In this document: in pieces, positions 1-34,400 of the stretch
Layout: every line of letters begins with the position of its first letter
Numbering within the stretch: the stretch's first letter is position 1
Assembly (NCBI GenBank): GCA_020284085.1
Contig: JACEVL010000337.1
Coordinates: 32,501 to 96,500, forward strand
DNA length: 64,000 nucleotides
DNA from: Aporrectodea caliginosa
Taxonomy: Eukaryota; Annelida; Clitellata; Crassiclitellata; Lumbricidae
Direction: 5' to 3'
Translations under genes and position numbers: made by a program
Notes under the pieces: generated by a model
What the model was told of the DNA's origin: nothing
The model's input: the letters and a program-made list of their open reading frames with translations, nothing else
Database searches by the model: none

Positions 1-215
1 TGTGGGAAACCACTACAAACATCCATACATTGGACCTTCTTCTTCGTGGAAAAATCTTCCGTTAAAATACTGTTTCACCTGTTTCGGCTCAACACCTATT
101 TCTGATCAGTTAGGAAGCTATGAAAGCAGTGTTTTTGTGAGAAGGCGTTATATAAATGTTTAGTTTCATTACGTTACAATGCTTTGAGAGGTTTCGCTCA
201 CTGAATTTGCTGCAG

Positions 216-21591
<21,376 letters not shown>

Positions 21592-21639
21592 ATGTTTACA
21601 AAGCGAAAGTCGAGATATTAATATGTGTTTCTGGACCAC

Positions 21640-22160
21640 AGGAAGTCCTTGAAAGAAAAAGTTCGTTTCTGAGCTTAGAGGTCTTTCCTTGTGGAATTTT
21701 TTAAGCTTAGAGGTCTTTCCTTGTGGAATCTTTTTAAGCTTAGAGGTCTTTCTTTGTGGAATTTTTTAAGCTTAGAGGTCTTTTCTTGTGGAATTTTTTA
21801 AGCTTAGAGGTCTTTCTTTGTGGAATTTTTAAGCTTAGAGGTCTTTCTTTGTGGAATTTTTTAAGCTTCAACGTCTTTGTGGAATTTTAAGCTTAGAGTT
21901 TCTTTATGGACTTTTTAAAGCTTATAGGTCTTTCTCTGTGGACTTTTTAAAGCTTATAAGTAATTCTTTGTGGACTTTTAGCTTCGAGGTCTTTGAGAAC
22001 TTTTCTGAGAGTCGACGTCTTTCTTCGTGGACTTTTCAAGCATCCAGGAATTTATGTGTTGAATTTCTGAGCTTCGAGGTCTCTTCATAGAGTCTTTCGT
22101 TATTCGAGGTCTTTCTTTGTAGAGTCTTTCGTTATTCGAGGTCTTTCTTTGTGGACTCAA
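21640..22160. repeat. Minisatellite, ~33-36 bp unit
   Basis: About 13 copies of a unit like AGCTTAGAGGTCTTTC plus TTGTGGAATTTTTTA, more divergent toward the right. It starts about 50 bp after the cyclase stop codon and so may be transcribed in its 3' UTR. The open frame 21851-22090 is repeat-derived. Confidence 0.92.
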
Positions 22161-23030
22161 TTGTAAGACGTCTGGATCGAGGTCATTAACGGTATACCGC
22201 TTGGCCTCCACCACCAACGAATTGCAACGTAGCACCGTGCTGTCTCCTCGGCTTGACCTGCCCGCTTTCTGACCCGGCCCCCAAAATGACCAAACAACTT
22301 GGCTATTGATGGCTTGATATAAAGCAGCGGCATTAATTAATTAAACTGGTATCCTTCACGCGGCTTCTGTGCGGTGTTGAGATATTTCGGTGATTTACAT
22401 TATTATTACACTACATACAGCGGCTGAATAACATTGCATGGCTTTGCTTCGTTTAATATGACTTGGTTTAGCTTAACATGACATTACAAAACACAATCTG
22501 ACATAATCTGAAATGGCATAATTTAACACAGCACTAAATTAAATTTAGAAAGAACTGACATAAAGGACTGTGCACTAGAACTAGAACTAGAACACAGTGT
22601 CAAGTATGCGTTTAGGGATTTGTTTTTGGTGCTCCATCGCTTGATGCCTTGTGCGTTAGACACCGGCGGTATAGAAGTTACTAATTAGAATTACAATTAA
22701 TAGTAAGGGTCAACAGTATCACTAGGCGAAATTGGTTAATAAAAAACTGTCAGCTACATTGTGTCTTTTTATGACAGTTTTTATCCCAAGCTTATGTTAC
22801 GAAACGTCACGCTGTGTTACACTGCTGTCTATATTAACGTAACATGAAAGTAGCCTATTATTGAACACATTCTGCATATGACGAACTAATCTATCAAAGT
22901 GAACAAGGAGCATAAAGTGTCATCCTGTTGGGCGGACATCTAGCGAGTTTCCCTTAGTACAAACCATTACCTTTTCTCCCCCTTTTCATCGTTGTCGAGC
23001 AATCTGTGCGACACGATTTATTGCAAATTT
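22161..23030. other. Downstream of cyclase gene; possible poly(A) signal
   Basis: No gene seen. AATAAA at 22738-22743 is one candidate signal for the cyclase transcript, but it is not distinctive. 22640-22690 (CTTGATGCCTTGTGCGTTAG and ACACCGGCGGTATAGAAG) matches a SINE tail also at 30895 and, inverted, at 47860. Confidence 0.4.
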
Positions 23031-23363
23031 AGTTTGCGATTTAGAATAAACAAAATGAACTTTATACAATGGACTTTGTACATTCGGCGTAACACAATTG
23101 ACTGACCTAACAAATGAATCTACTAAAATGCACTAATCAAATTAACGTACTAATTGCACTTAAAACCGTGCTGTTTGCTCGTTAACAGACGTCCATGAAA
23201 GCATATAAACAGTATTACTAAAAATGCAACTTGTACCAGACTATTAATTTTTAATGTTTTTCAACTTGAAGTTGGCGTCAGTCCTAATGAGAGAAAACAA
23301 TTTACTAAAGTATCATTAATGCAGAAACTTAGGCAATCAATCGTATGTATATTATTGTTAGCG

Positions 23364-23406
<43 letters not shown>

Positions 23407-23634
23407 GCAATTATTACCTTTTTATTATTATGCAAATTTATTATTAAACAAAACGAGCTTTATACAATGGACTTTGTACATTCGGCGTAACACAATTGAC
23501 CGACTTAACAATGAATCTACTAAAATGCACTTATTTCTAATTACTTAAAACCGTGCTGTTTGCTGGTTAACAACGTCCATGAAAGCATAAACAGTATTAC
23601 TAAAAATGCAACTTTATTATTATTCAACTTGAAG

Positions 23635-23635
<1 letters not shown>
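23028..23635. repeat. Direct duplication of ~200 bp
   Basis: 23040-23290 and 23450-23635 share CTTTATACAATGGACTTTGT, ATTCGGCGTAACACAATTGA, AAAACCGTGCTGTTTGCT and AAACAGTATTACTAAAAATG in the same order. A TTA array (23365-23405) lies between them. Confidence 0.9.
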
Positions 23636-23719
<84 letters not shown>

Positions 23720-23770
23720 TATTATTATTATTATTATTATTAGTAATTATTATTATTATTATTATTATTC
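23636..23770. repeat. (TTA)n microsatellite
   Basis: About 40 copies with two interruptions, directly after the second arm of the duplication. Confidence 0.97.
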
Positions 23771-23879
23771 ACAGAAACTTGTCATTATTATTATTTGTTA
23801 TTAGTCTCTTTATTTACTTAGCGCAAACTCAGCTTATTACTTACACTAATATTTTATCGAATTAAATTTTATTCATTGT

Positions 23880-24310
23880 CTTTTATTGTAGCAGTACTGT
23901 AACAGTATTTAACGATTTTTTCAAGTATAATTCGTCAGAGCAATGTCCAGATGATTGTGCGGAAATCCACTTGATATCTTCACTCCATAAGCGATCCGAC
24001 GAACTCTCACGCAGAGGCACGAGCAGCTACCGAAGTAGCTTGGCAGGCGATTAGTTTCACCGCAGTCATAGACAAAGTTGCGATTGCCTTAAATTATACT
24101 AAGCAACTGTACGCCTACGAGAATAGAAAATGTCGATGTTTTCTCATTCGAAGGTATTGCAGGAAGCAATGATATCGTTGTTGAGACAATTCGAGTCAAG
24201 TCACGTTAAGCAAAATTAGTCACCAGAGGTTGATACTAACCCGTAACTATGACATTAATCATCAATAAGTTTACCCGCCTATTCAAGCATAAGTTTGGCC
24301 TTCAATACTT
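23880..24310. other. No feature recognised
   Basis: Unique-looking sequence between two microsatellite zones, with no supported exon on either strand. Confidence 0.4.
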
Positions 24311-24324
24311 CAAGATTAAACCAA

Positions 24325-24813
24325 CCTATCCGTCAATCTATCTATCCATCTATTCATCCATAAATCTATATTTATTTCTTTTTCGAGCTTACCTATCCAA
24401 ATGATATCTGTTCATCCACCTACATCTTTAATCCTTTTGTCAACCTATATCTAGTTATCCACCAATCCATTTTCTGCCTGTTCACCACTCCATCTATATG
24501 TCCATTTATCCATTAATCCTTTCAAACATCAATCCATGCAGCCAGCCATCCCTTCTTCCATCTAGTAACTTATCATTCCACCCACCCGTCATCATCCAAT
24601 CCATCCACATCCATCAATCCATCCCATCCATCCATCCATCCATTTACCATCAATCTATCCACTTCTTCCATCTAGTAGCCATCCATCCATCAATCCATCA
24701 ATCCATCCATCAATCCATCCATCCATTCGTCCATCCCAGCCAGCCATCGCTTCTTCTATCTAATAACTTTTCATTCCACTTACCCACCCAACCATGCACC
24801 CACCCATACCTAC

Positions 24814-24845
<32 letters not shown>

Positions 24846-24950
24846 GCATACATACATACTATCAATCCATACATCTAACAGTCCACCCATCCATCTATCC
24901 ATCCATCCAACTAACTCCTCCGTCCGTCCATCTATTCCTCCATTCCTCCA
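24325..24950. repeat. (CATC)n-type imperfect array
   Basis: About 600 bp of degenerate CCAT/CATC/AATC units, strongest at 24600-24900. The 126-codon open frame over it is His/Pro/Ser/Ile repeat. Confidence 0.9.
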
Positions 24951-25137
24951 CCCATCTGGACAATTGATACAACGCTACTACATGTTGGTCGCTGCCGCGT
25001 TCGTTGGTTGCGCAAATTGAATTGCGAAGACATCTGTTGTTGGACGCGGCCTAGTCCGGCTCCACATCCTCCTCTTCCCCTTCCTCCCCTCTCGCTCTTC
25101 CTCCTCCAGTTCTTCACCCTTATCCCTCTGCCTCCAG

Positions 25138-25356
25138 CTACCATCAGACGACACCGGATGAGGCAGTGGAGGAGTCTGGCGTCGTAACTGCTGCTGATGC
25201 TGCTGTCAGCATCACGGAGAGGGAAAGAAGCAACAGCATCAGGGAGGAGGACCTGATGGCATGTACCGATGCGGAGGAACTGAGCATCAATGGGTCAACT
25301 GAAACAGAAGCAGAACCAACCAGATGCCCATTAGATAGACACAAAACATCAGACGA
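25138..25356 (+). CDS. Candidate internal exon, unrecognised protein
   Basis: A strong polypyrimidine tract ending CTGCCTCCAG precedes an open segment YHQTTPDEAVEESGVVTAAD, then SITERERSNSIREEDLMA and ELSINGSTETEAEP. It ends at a possible donor ATC|GTACGT. GC content is higher than its flanks. The peptide is acidic, Ser/Thr/Glu rich and probably disordered. No neighbouring exon was found, and the antisense frame (25144-25407) is also open, so a repeat or pseudo-exon remains possible. Confidence 0.3.
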
Positions 25357-25636
25357 CAGACATCGTACGTCATACAAAGTAGCGCACAAAAACAACCACA
25401 CGAGCACACATCCACATACAAGTATACAGGCCCTACAAACAGACGAAGGACACGCATATATATATTATATACACAGATAGACACAGGCATAAATAACCAG
25501 ACAAGCGCAAGCACACGATCACAGGGATAGACTAAGAAAATATGTGTGTATCTGGCAATGGCCTTCTTTTAGCATCTCACAGTTCATTATAATACAACTC
25601 TTGGATTTTTATCAGTAGCCTATTAGTAAAGCGCAT

Positions 25637-25672
25637 TACTACTACTGCTACTGCTACTGCCACTGCCGCTGC

Positions 25673-25715
<43 letters not shown>

Positions 25716-25747
25716 ACTACTACTACTACTACTACTACTACTATTAT

Positions 25748-25793
<46 letters not shown>

Positions 25794-25800
25794 GCTACTG

Positions 25801-25864
<64 letters not shown>

Positions 25865-25880
25865 CACTACTACTACTGCA
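25637..25880. repeat. (CTA)n/(CTG)n trinucleotide array
   Basis: CTG-rich at the left, CTA at the right, with single CTG interruptions. Poly-Ser and poly-Val frames arise from it. Confidence 0.97.
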
Positions 25881-25929
25881 CACTAGTAGACGTCACTATC
25901 TAATGACCGAGAATCAATCGATGGTATTG

Positions 25930-26047
25930 AACGTTTGCCAGTGAAGGAATTGCTCGTTTCTATACAGTTACCGTCTCAGTGGAGGTTCGAACCTGTACTC
26001 ATCGCGTTACAAAGCAAGCGCTCTAACCAATTGGCTAACGTGTCCCA
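25930..26047 (-). mobile_element. tRNA-derived SINE (Thr-like)
   Basis: On the - strand: TTAGCCAATTGGTTAGAGCG (A box) and ACAGGTTCGAACCTCC (B box) about 35 bp apart, anticodon position TGT. The outer ends do not make a perfect acceptor stem. Confidence 0.7.
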
Positions 26048-26175
26048 AAACGTCCAGAGTTATACATTGGAGTTTCTATGCATAACTTTTAATAGTGAGA
26101 CTTGTTGGGATATCGTATAGTTACATGTGCTCTTCTGAATTCAAATATCTAGCATTTGACAACTCCTCACTCCGT

Positions 26176-26177
<2 letters not shown>

Positions 26178-26271
<94 letters not shown>
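26178..26271. repeat. (AT)n dinucleotide array
   Basis: About 46 uninterrupted AT/TA units. Confidence 0.98.
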
Positions 26272-26274
<3 letters not shown>

Positions 26275-26377
26275 CTGCATAGTGTCGTGTTTGCTCTGCT
26301 GTGTTAAATATCTCATAAGACATCAATTTAATAATATTATAGGGCATACGAATAAAACCAATGCTTCTAAAAAGTAA

Positions 26378-26455
26378 TCGTAATCGTAAGCTCCAAACTT
26401 CTAAAGCGCCACCCGAAAACCAAGCGCAGGGCCCCAGCTTATCCACGAGGGAATA
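26378..26455 (-). mobile_element. Repeat family B copy
   Basis: AATCGTAAGCTCCAAACTTC, TAAAGCGCCACCCGAA and CAAGCGCAGGGCCCCAGC. Same segment as at 9860-9975. Confidence 0.7.
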
Positions 26456-27189
26456 AGTAGGGATGTAACTCAGTACTGCTCAATGGAAACATTTAATCTC
26501 TAAGTCGAGTAAAGACTGGATTAGATTAGATCAGATTAGGTAAGATTAGTCTGGATTCAACTATCCATCCAGTGCCTTTGAAGAGTACATACGTACATCC
26601 ATCCATAGGTTACTTTCAGCTAATAATAATCGGAGGATATATGGAACAGGAGTATTTAGCAACTTAATGACGTCGTAAATCGCTCCATCCGAAGCCAAAC
26701 GAGCAGCGGAAAAGCCTCTCCGTCTGGCTAATGTCACCGACATCATCTGTCTCTGTGCCTGTATGTCTGTTTATCTGTCTGGTCCACTGTCTTTGTCCTA
26801 TTCTGTTCCTATTTACGACCGGCGTCCAGCTACAAAACGCTATTGATTTAGAAGACTGGAAGCTCTGCAAGGCTTATCAAAGTCTAACAGTTCGTGCAAG
26901 ACTACATATAGATATATATATACACACACACACTTATATATATATACTGTACTATAACATACATACAATATATACTACATGTACATATATATACTATATG
27001 TGCATATATATACATACATATATACTATACATGTATATAATATGTATATATGTGTATACATGTACCTGTGCATATGTTCGTGTAATAGGCCTAGATCTTT
27101 ATTTAAATGCTCTGAATTTATGGCATTCTTGTTCATGCCATCTATTAATAAGACTATTACGAGATTAAGATACAGTCATATATATATAA

Positions 27190-28017
27190 TTACTAGCAGT
27201 TTTTACCCGGCGTTCGCCCGGGTTTTCCTCAGCGCCCGTGTATTTGAATTTAACGACATCTTCGTCGGCGCCCGTGAATTTGAATTTAACGATGTGCAAA
27301 TTTTTCGTGTATCCTTCTGGCGAATTTACGCGCTTGCTTGAAATTGTTTAATAGCAACTCTATGCAATATATACTCCTGCATAGCTAGATTTCAATGGCA
27401 TTGAAACAGACTATGACCACATCGAAACTTAAAATGTCCAAATATCGGAATTTCAAGTAAATTTTGGGTTGAAATAAAGTTGTGTTGAGATCTATAGAAA
27501 CTCAAATGAAAACGTTCGTTAAAAATTTCGTATCCCTAAAGTGTTGCATTGGCGAATTTTTAAGTCCGATGACCTATAAATTTAGCCGTGGGCGTGACCA
27601 CTTCTGATTATTTTGAAATCAACGGTCATCGTGATTGGTTGCGAATCAGAGCGTTGACCTAGATGCTCGCGTGACGTAAGATTGCATATTAATTTAAGCC
27701 TTCGTGACGTGAACAAATGGCCATACTGTGGCCGGTATTGAAATAGTCTCGTCGAAAAAGTTGGAAATTTAAAATGGCCATTATATCGGCGTTAAAATAA
27801 ATTTGCGAGGAAAAAATGGGAAATTTAAAATGGCCATATATCGGCGTTTAAATAAAATTGCGAGCTGAAAATAGTCGCGTTGACTTAGACGCGGCGTAAT
27901 AATGTTTTGTAAATTTTTTCAAATCGCTAAAGCGTTCCGTTTCGGAGCCTTTAGCCGGACAGACAAACATATGGAAGGACAGAATAATCAGACTTTCTTT
28001 GGATTATAATATAAGAT
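27190..28017 (+). mobile_element. RTE-like non-LTR remnant, non-coding
   Basis: Begins ACTAGCAGTTTTTACCCGGC then TTCGCCCGGGTTTTC, and ends TTAGCCGGACAGACAAAC ... TTTGGATTATAATATAAGAT. These start and end signatures are typical of RTE-type elements in many animals. Internal direct repeats share AATTTAAAATGGCCATTATA and ATCGGCGTT. No open frame. Confidence 0.6.
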
Positions 28018-28301
28018 AACTTAGCATTCTAATGACGCGTGGGCTGATCTTGCATCGACTGTCGTTGGCCTATTTTGAGCAAGTGCTCTTCTATAATTGA
28101 TGTGAGAATTTTGGTCGGATGCTAAATCCCCGCCGCAGAGATTTATATTTCTGAATTGGTTTATCTGATGCAATCACGACTTTCAAGTGCAATTTTAATT
28201 ATGAACGAGTTTGTGGCCACATTTATGGAAGGCTATGGGTCAACGCGACCTTCGCTCGAAACTAGTGCGTTATTGCTATATAAATGCTATAAGATACATA
28301 C

Positions 28302-28634
<333 letters not shown>

Positions 28635-28869
28635 GATTATGATTATGATGATCATGATAAATATTATTATAATAAACATTTTAATTATAATACAATGATG
28701 ATGATGACAAAGAATCTATCTATTATGTGTCTGTCTAACTATCTATCTCTTTAACTGTTTATCTGTCTATCTTTCTATTTATCTATCCATCTGTCTGTCT
28801 GTCCATATATCCATTCATCCGTTCGTTTATATATAAATAATATTGATATTTCTATACCGATCCACATAC

Positions 28870-29117
28870 CTCGTTGTGTTTTGAACTGGTAGAAGGCATC
28901 GAATCCAAAGGCGTCATAAACATTGTTCGACTTGAAGGTGATTTGTAAGAAATGACTGTCAAAATTGAAAGACTTTTTCGAGTGTTCGTCTTTTGCGACG
29001 CAATAACGAGATTTTTCCGAGTCAAAGCTGACGTCGCTGCTGTCTCCATGGTGACTCGTGACAACTGACAGGTCGTCGGTAATCTCCAGGTAGTCGCTTT
29101 GTGTCGTATTGGAACAC
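28870..29117 (-). CDS. CUB2 exon b
   Basis: Acceptor CAATCATCCAG, donor CGAG|GTATGT. The join AA+G gives IPPK-CSNTTQSDYLEITD. It continues VSFDSEKSRYCVAKDEHSKK and LQITFKSNNVYDAFGFDAFY. It ends in phase 1, so at least one further exon is expected toward lower coordinates; none was recognised. Confidence 0.9.
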
Positions 29118-30228
29118 CTGGATGATTGAAAAGCAATGTAGGGGTAAGGCAAAGAAAATAGGAGGAGGAGAGCAAAGTGGGAAGCTGAGTCTTATACTGA
29201 AGCTACAATGGGTGCCTTGGCAACCAATTGTCAAATTCCAAACCAAAGAATGAAGGTATGGTACGATTGTAAGCCAATCTCTATATGTTTCTTTTTCTGT
29301 CTCTTTCTGTCTAGTTGTCTCTGTCTCTGTCTCTGTCTTTGTCTCTGTCTCTCTGTCTCTGTCTCTGTCTCTCTCTGTCTGTCTCTCTCTCTCTCTCTCT
29401 GTGTTACTCTGCCTCTGTTACTCTCTTTCTGTCTGTTTATCTTCTTCTGTCTCTGTCACTCTGTCTCTTTGTCTGTTCATCTGTCTGACTCTGTCTCTCT
29501 GTCTCTCTGTCTGTCTGTGTCTATCTGTCTCTGTCTGTTTCTGTCTCTCTCTATCTGTCTCTGTCTGTCTGTCTCTGTCTCTGTTTCCCTCTCTCTCTCT
29601 CAGAAATGAATCGAGGACGAGACGTGCTTCAGCAAAACGTCTAACAAAGCGAAATGTGTGCTTTATAATAGCAAAGTTTATTTACGCTAGCGTTGAGAGA
29701 CCAAAATGCGCCACATAAATTAGGTCAGCCATTACAAATTATTGTCAGCCGCACACAATCAACGTTTCAAGAACGTGCTTCTTCAAGGCTTCAAAGACCT
29801 GCTTCCGCTTCTAGCTTTATGATGCCTTTTATCGACGGTGGAACATCCTAAAGGCTCTCAGTCCTTGCTGGCCACCAGTTACCGAGAAACACTTCACGAT
29901 TCCGTCCCTCCCTCTCTCCCAGACCTATAAAACACCATCAGAATTCCACCGACTTCCACAGCATCCACATCATCCGAATGAATGACCCTTATTTATGCAA
30001 CGGTTACTTTTTTCCGGCCGCGAAGTACGCAATAGCATCCGTCCGTCTTTCCAGCAATTCCGGAAAAAGTTTCCTTCCGTGAGGCAATTGACCGGTGGCC
30101 ACCCGCCTTCAGCCTCGCGGAGAGGACGGGGCAGAGCACGGCGTCGGCCGCCCATGCAGGGCCTACCAACCGGCGATAATTCACCGGTAATCTCTTACAT
30201 GGAGAGGTCTCCCTTACGGTCCGAGACG

Positions 30229-30273
<45 letters not shown>

Positions 30274-31351
30274 GCGTCCTATGGTTGTAGTCGCCATAGT
30301 ACATGCGTAGACTGCCTGTGTTCTCACAGCCCATACAAACCGAGTAACATAAAACAGTAAGCTGTTTGCCGATCTGACCAATATGAATTTCCAACGAATG
30401 CGTTTTTTTCTGGTTTTCGCCAGTGTTCTTTATAGGGCGATCTTACATTGCAATAAATGTGATTTAATGTAATTAATGCAAGGTAGTGTAGTGTGTAGTG
30501 GAGGATAAACCGTAAATCTTCGCTCCAAATACAATGTCTGCCAACTACATTTGCTATTAATGTTATTTAAGGTGATTTAATGGAAAGTAGTGTCCGTAAT
30601 GTAGTTTTGTGCCATGCTATACATTGCCATGTGGCGTATTGTTTTGTCATGTATAACATAATATTATGTTATTTGATGGTATGGTATATTATGTTATACT
30701 AAGCTACGTTGTGTGATTTTGTCATTTTATTCAGATACTATGTTGTGTTATTCAACTTGAAGCAATGTATATCCGAGATTTAAAATTTAACACTGCAACA
30801 ACTCTTAGAGTACAATACAAGGAGTGATGTGTCAGACAAACAGATGGATAGATAAATAGACAGAAAGATTGGCAAACAAGGATCACGGCTTAATTTTTAG
30901 TGCATCATCGATGGATCCTTGTGTATTAAACACAGGCGCAATAGAAGTTACCAATTTATATTAATTACTAATTATGATCACCATTAAAAGAGAGATACCC
31001 TTACTTGGGCGGGATTCCTTCAACGTCGAAGTATCGAAAGGTGATGAAGATTCGTTCATCAGATCGTCCATAGAAGCGATATTGGCAGGCCGTGTTGCGA
31101 GGGTAGAGACCCGGGTAGTTGGGCGAAGTGAAGCTGCCGTTCGAAAACCTCTCACTTCGAAAGATGAACCGACAATCTTCAGATTCAATCGAAGTCACGT
31201 GTTAGTTGCTTAAGTTGTGTGTGATTCACATCTTTAATCAGCCTCCAAACAACTGGCTCTACTCGACTCAGTTAATTGGTGCAACATTTTGTCGTTTTAG
31301 AAGTTTCGTTTAGTTATTAACTATCAATCAATCAATGAATTAATAATAATA

Positions 31352-31443
<92 letters not shown>

Positions 31444-34400
31444 AGTAATAACAATAATAACAATAATAATAATAGGCATAATAATAATAATAAAGCATTT
31501 GCTTTCCACAGTACTTTTGCCACCGAGCACGACATCAACAAATTCTTTCCATCTCAGGAAAACGCCATTCCTATTCTTGTATAATTCAACGGTAAACAGT
31601 CATAAAGTGGGATGAAACATTAAATTTATTAATGCAGGAAGGACTCGAATAAATCCTACGAAACAGAAGCATAATCAGCATTTCCAGAAAACAATCAATA
31701 ATTGTTCCGCGAAATTCTTTGCGACCTACTTTCGATGCACCTAATTATGCGGGATCTCTTTTACGACGCAAAAGCACATCAATATGTTCCAGTAAAAAAG
31801 CCAGAAATACTTTGTACAATTTTATATAATTTTTGTTTTAAAAAAACCGCTGGCTTACCGACTGAGGGATCCTGTATGCCCGTCTTTATTCCATAATCTG
31901 TAGAAATAATGAAACCAGTATTGAGCGAGATTATGGCGCATGTCATCAAACCAATAAATAAAATGGAGCCAATTCACAGTTGCTTTGGAAGAACGTCTCT
32001 TTAGAGAACCACAGTCATTTCGGCAAACTGTTAAACTGCACGACATGGGTGGTAACCTCTTCGACTGTAAACAACATGTAATGGAATTGGAGTGTAGGAT
32101 GGATGGAATCGTGAAGAGTTTCGCGGTAACTGCTGATAAGCTCAAAGCTGTAAGAATGCCCACAGACGATAAAAGGCATCATGTAGCGAGGCGCGAACGC
32201 AATTGACGGTTTTTAAACCTTGATGAAACATATTGCCTGTATACATGTAGAGATGAAAATTTGTACTATGCATTTTTTTCTGATATATTATTTTGTAAAT
32301 AAGGGCAGAACCCAAACTATCGCAAAGTCCTTGTACAATGTACATGCCCAAACTGGAAGCGACTCTTACGACTCTTAGTACAAAGCAGAGGGAAGGAAAC
32401 TCTGGACATTGTGCGATTTGTAGACAAGGAGAAGGGAGCTCTCGTACAAACGATATCCCATTAAAAAAACCTCCTCTCACAAATTTCACTCCTGCCAAAT
32501 ATCTTCCCCATACCATAATATTATGTGAAGTAGACTATAATAGTTATGTAGGCCTAACCGCACAATTCGCTTCTGCTGTCTGCCATATGTCGCATCCAGT
32601 CTATGTGCAGGAAATAACTGTATGGGGCAAATGCATAAATGCTTTTCGCTCATTCGTTCATTCGTTCATTCTTTCTTTAACAGCCTTTATATGGTACCAA
32701 TACCATTTTTCCTAATATTGTGCTGTGCATTTTAAGATCCACTATCTAACGACCAAGCATAAATCGATGGCGCTGAGCAATTGTGAGTATTCGACTTGCA
32801 CACGATTCCCACACAGTGACCATCTTAGAAGAGGATCGAACCCGTACTCTTTACTTTACAAGGCAAGCGCTCTAACCAATTGGTTACCATGTCCCAATGG
32901 CCTACTCTATTCAGCGTACCATATCCACGATTCGACGCCACGATGTTTTTGTCCCAGGCTCTCTTATCAGCTGCTTGCAGTCCGAAATTCCATAACGAGG
33001 GTCCGACCGAGGGCATGACCTTAGACCACGTGGGTTTTCGTCGACCAATAGGACTTGATGCCTTAACGGTATTCTGAGAAAATTGACCCGTTCAGGCTTT
33101 CCCCATTGCCGATTTTCCGAGTTTTGATAAACACTTTTCTAGAGCAGATTCTACTCTTTTCCGTTCAATTCTCTCAAACCCTTGTCACATCCTTCACGAC
33201 CTCCTCCCTCCCCGTAAGGTCACTTCATACAATACGCGACCCACGCCATCTCACCATACCTAGAGTTGATGCCTTTGCAAAAAGAACTTTTACTATGAGA
33301 ATGTTATACAGTATAACTTTGCATAATGTTTCATTTATTTCTTCTGAAATGTTTCTACTAGGCTATTTATTTCTTCTGTAAGGTACTGTGCGTTTGCTGG
33401 TAGTCAAATAAAGATACTCGTACTTGCTAACTTACTAACTTCCTGCCTTCCTTACTTACTTCCTTACTTACTTCCTTACAAACTCCAACTCCATAGAAAT
33501 AGTCTGCACAAAGTTTGGCAAACTATCAACACAATCATTGGTAAGTGCGTGTACTCCTAAAATAACTGAAATAGACCATGGTGGGTGTAGGGTTACTGAC
33601 TCTAAACTTATAGCTGAGAACTTTAACAATTATTTTAGTAACATAGGTCCCAAGTTAGCTCAGTCTATTGTTCCAGTTAGTAATAAGCCAAACGACTACC
33701 TTAAGTCTCGAACCCTGCAATCTATTTTCTTCGCCCCGGTGACGCCCCCTGAAATCATAGACTGTATTGCTCTGATGAACAATTCTCATAGTAGGGGTTA
33801 TGATGAAGTCTCGACAATGGTTTTAAAACAATGCTCCCTTGAAGTTTCTTCTGTTTTAGCAAACTTATTTAACCAGTCTTTAACTCAAGGTGTTTTTCCC
33901 GATCAGCTCAAACTAGCAAAGCTCATTCCAATTTTTAAAACGGGGGATAAATTAAAGATTTCTAATTATCGTCCAATTTCTATCTTGTCACCCTTTGCCA
34001 AGTTGTTGGAAAAAATTATCTATAATAGGCTTATCACCTTTGTGGAGCAAAATAACCTCCTTGCAGATACCCAGTATGGGTTTAGGAAAAATTTATCCAC
34101 AGAGCTGGCTTTACTTGATCTCACTAACCAAATCAGCAAAACCTTAGATGACCACCAAACCACAATTGGAATTTTTCTAGATCTATCAAAGGCCTTTGAT
34201 ACTGTGAATCATGCAATACTCTTGGATAAACTCGAGCACTATGGAATACGGGGTACCCCCCTCAGTTGGTTTGCGAGCTACTTATCAAATAGATATCAAT
34301 ATGTTGCCCTCAATAACGCTTGCTCATCCTTCTTACCAATAACGTGTGGTGTGCCGCAGGGCTCAGTCCTTGGGCCTCTTTTATTCCTCCTGTATGTAAA

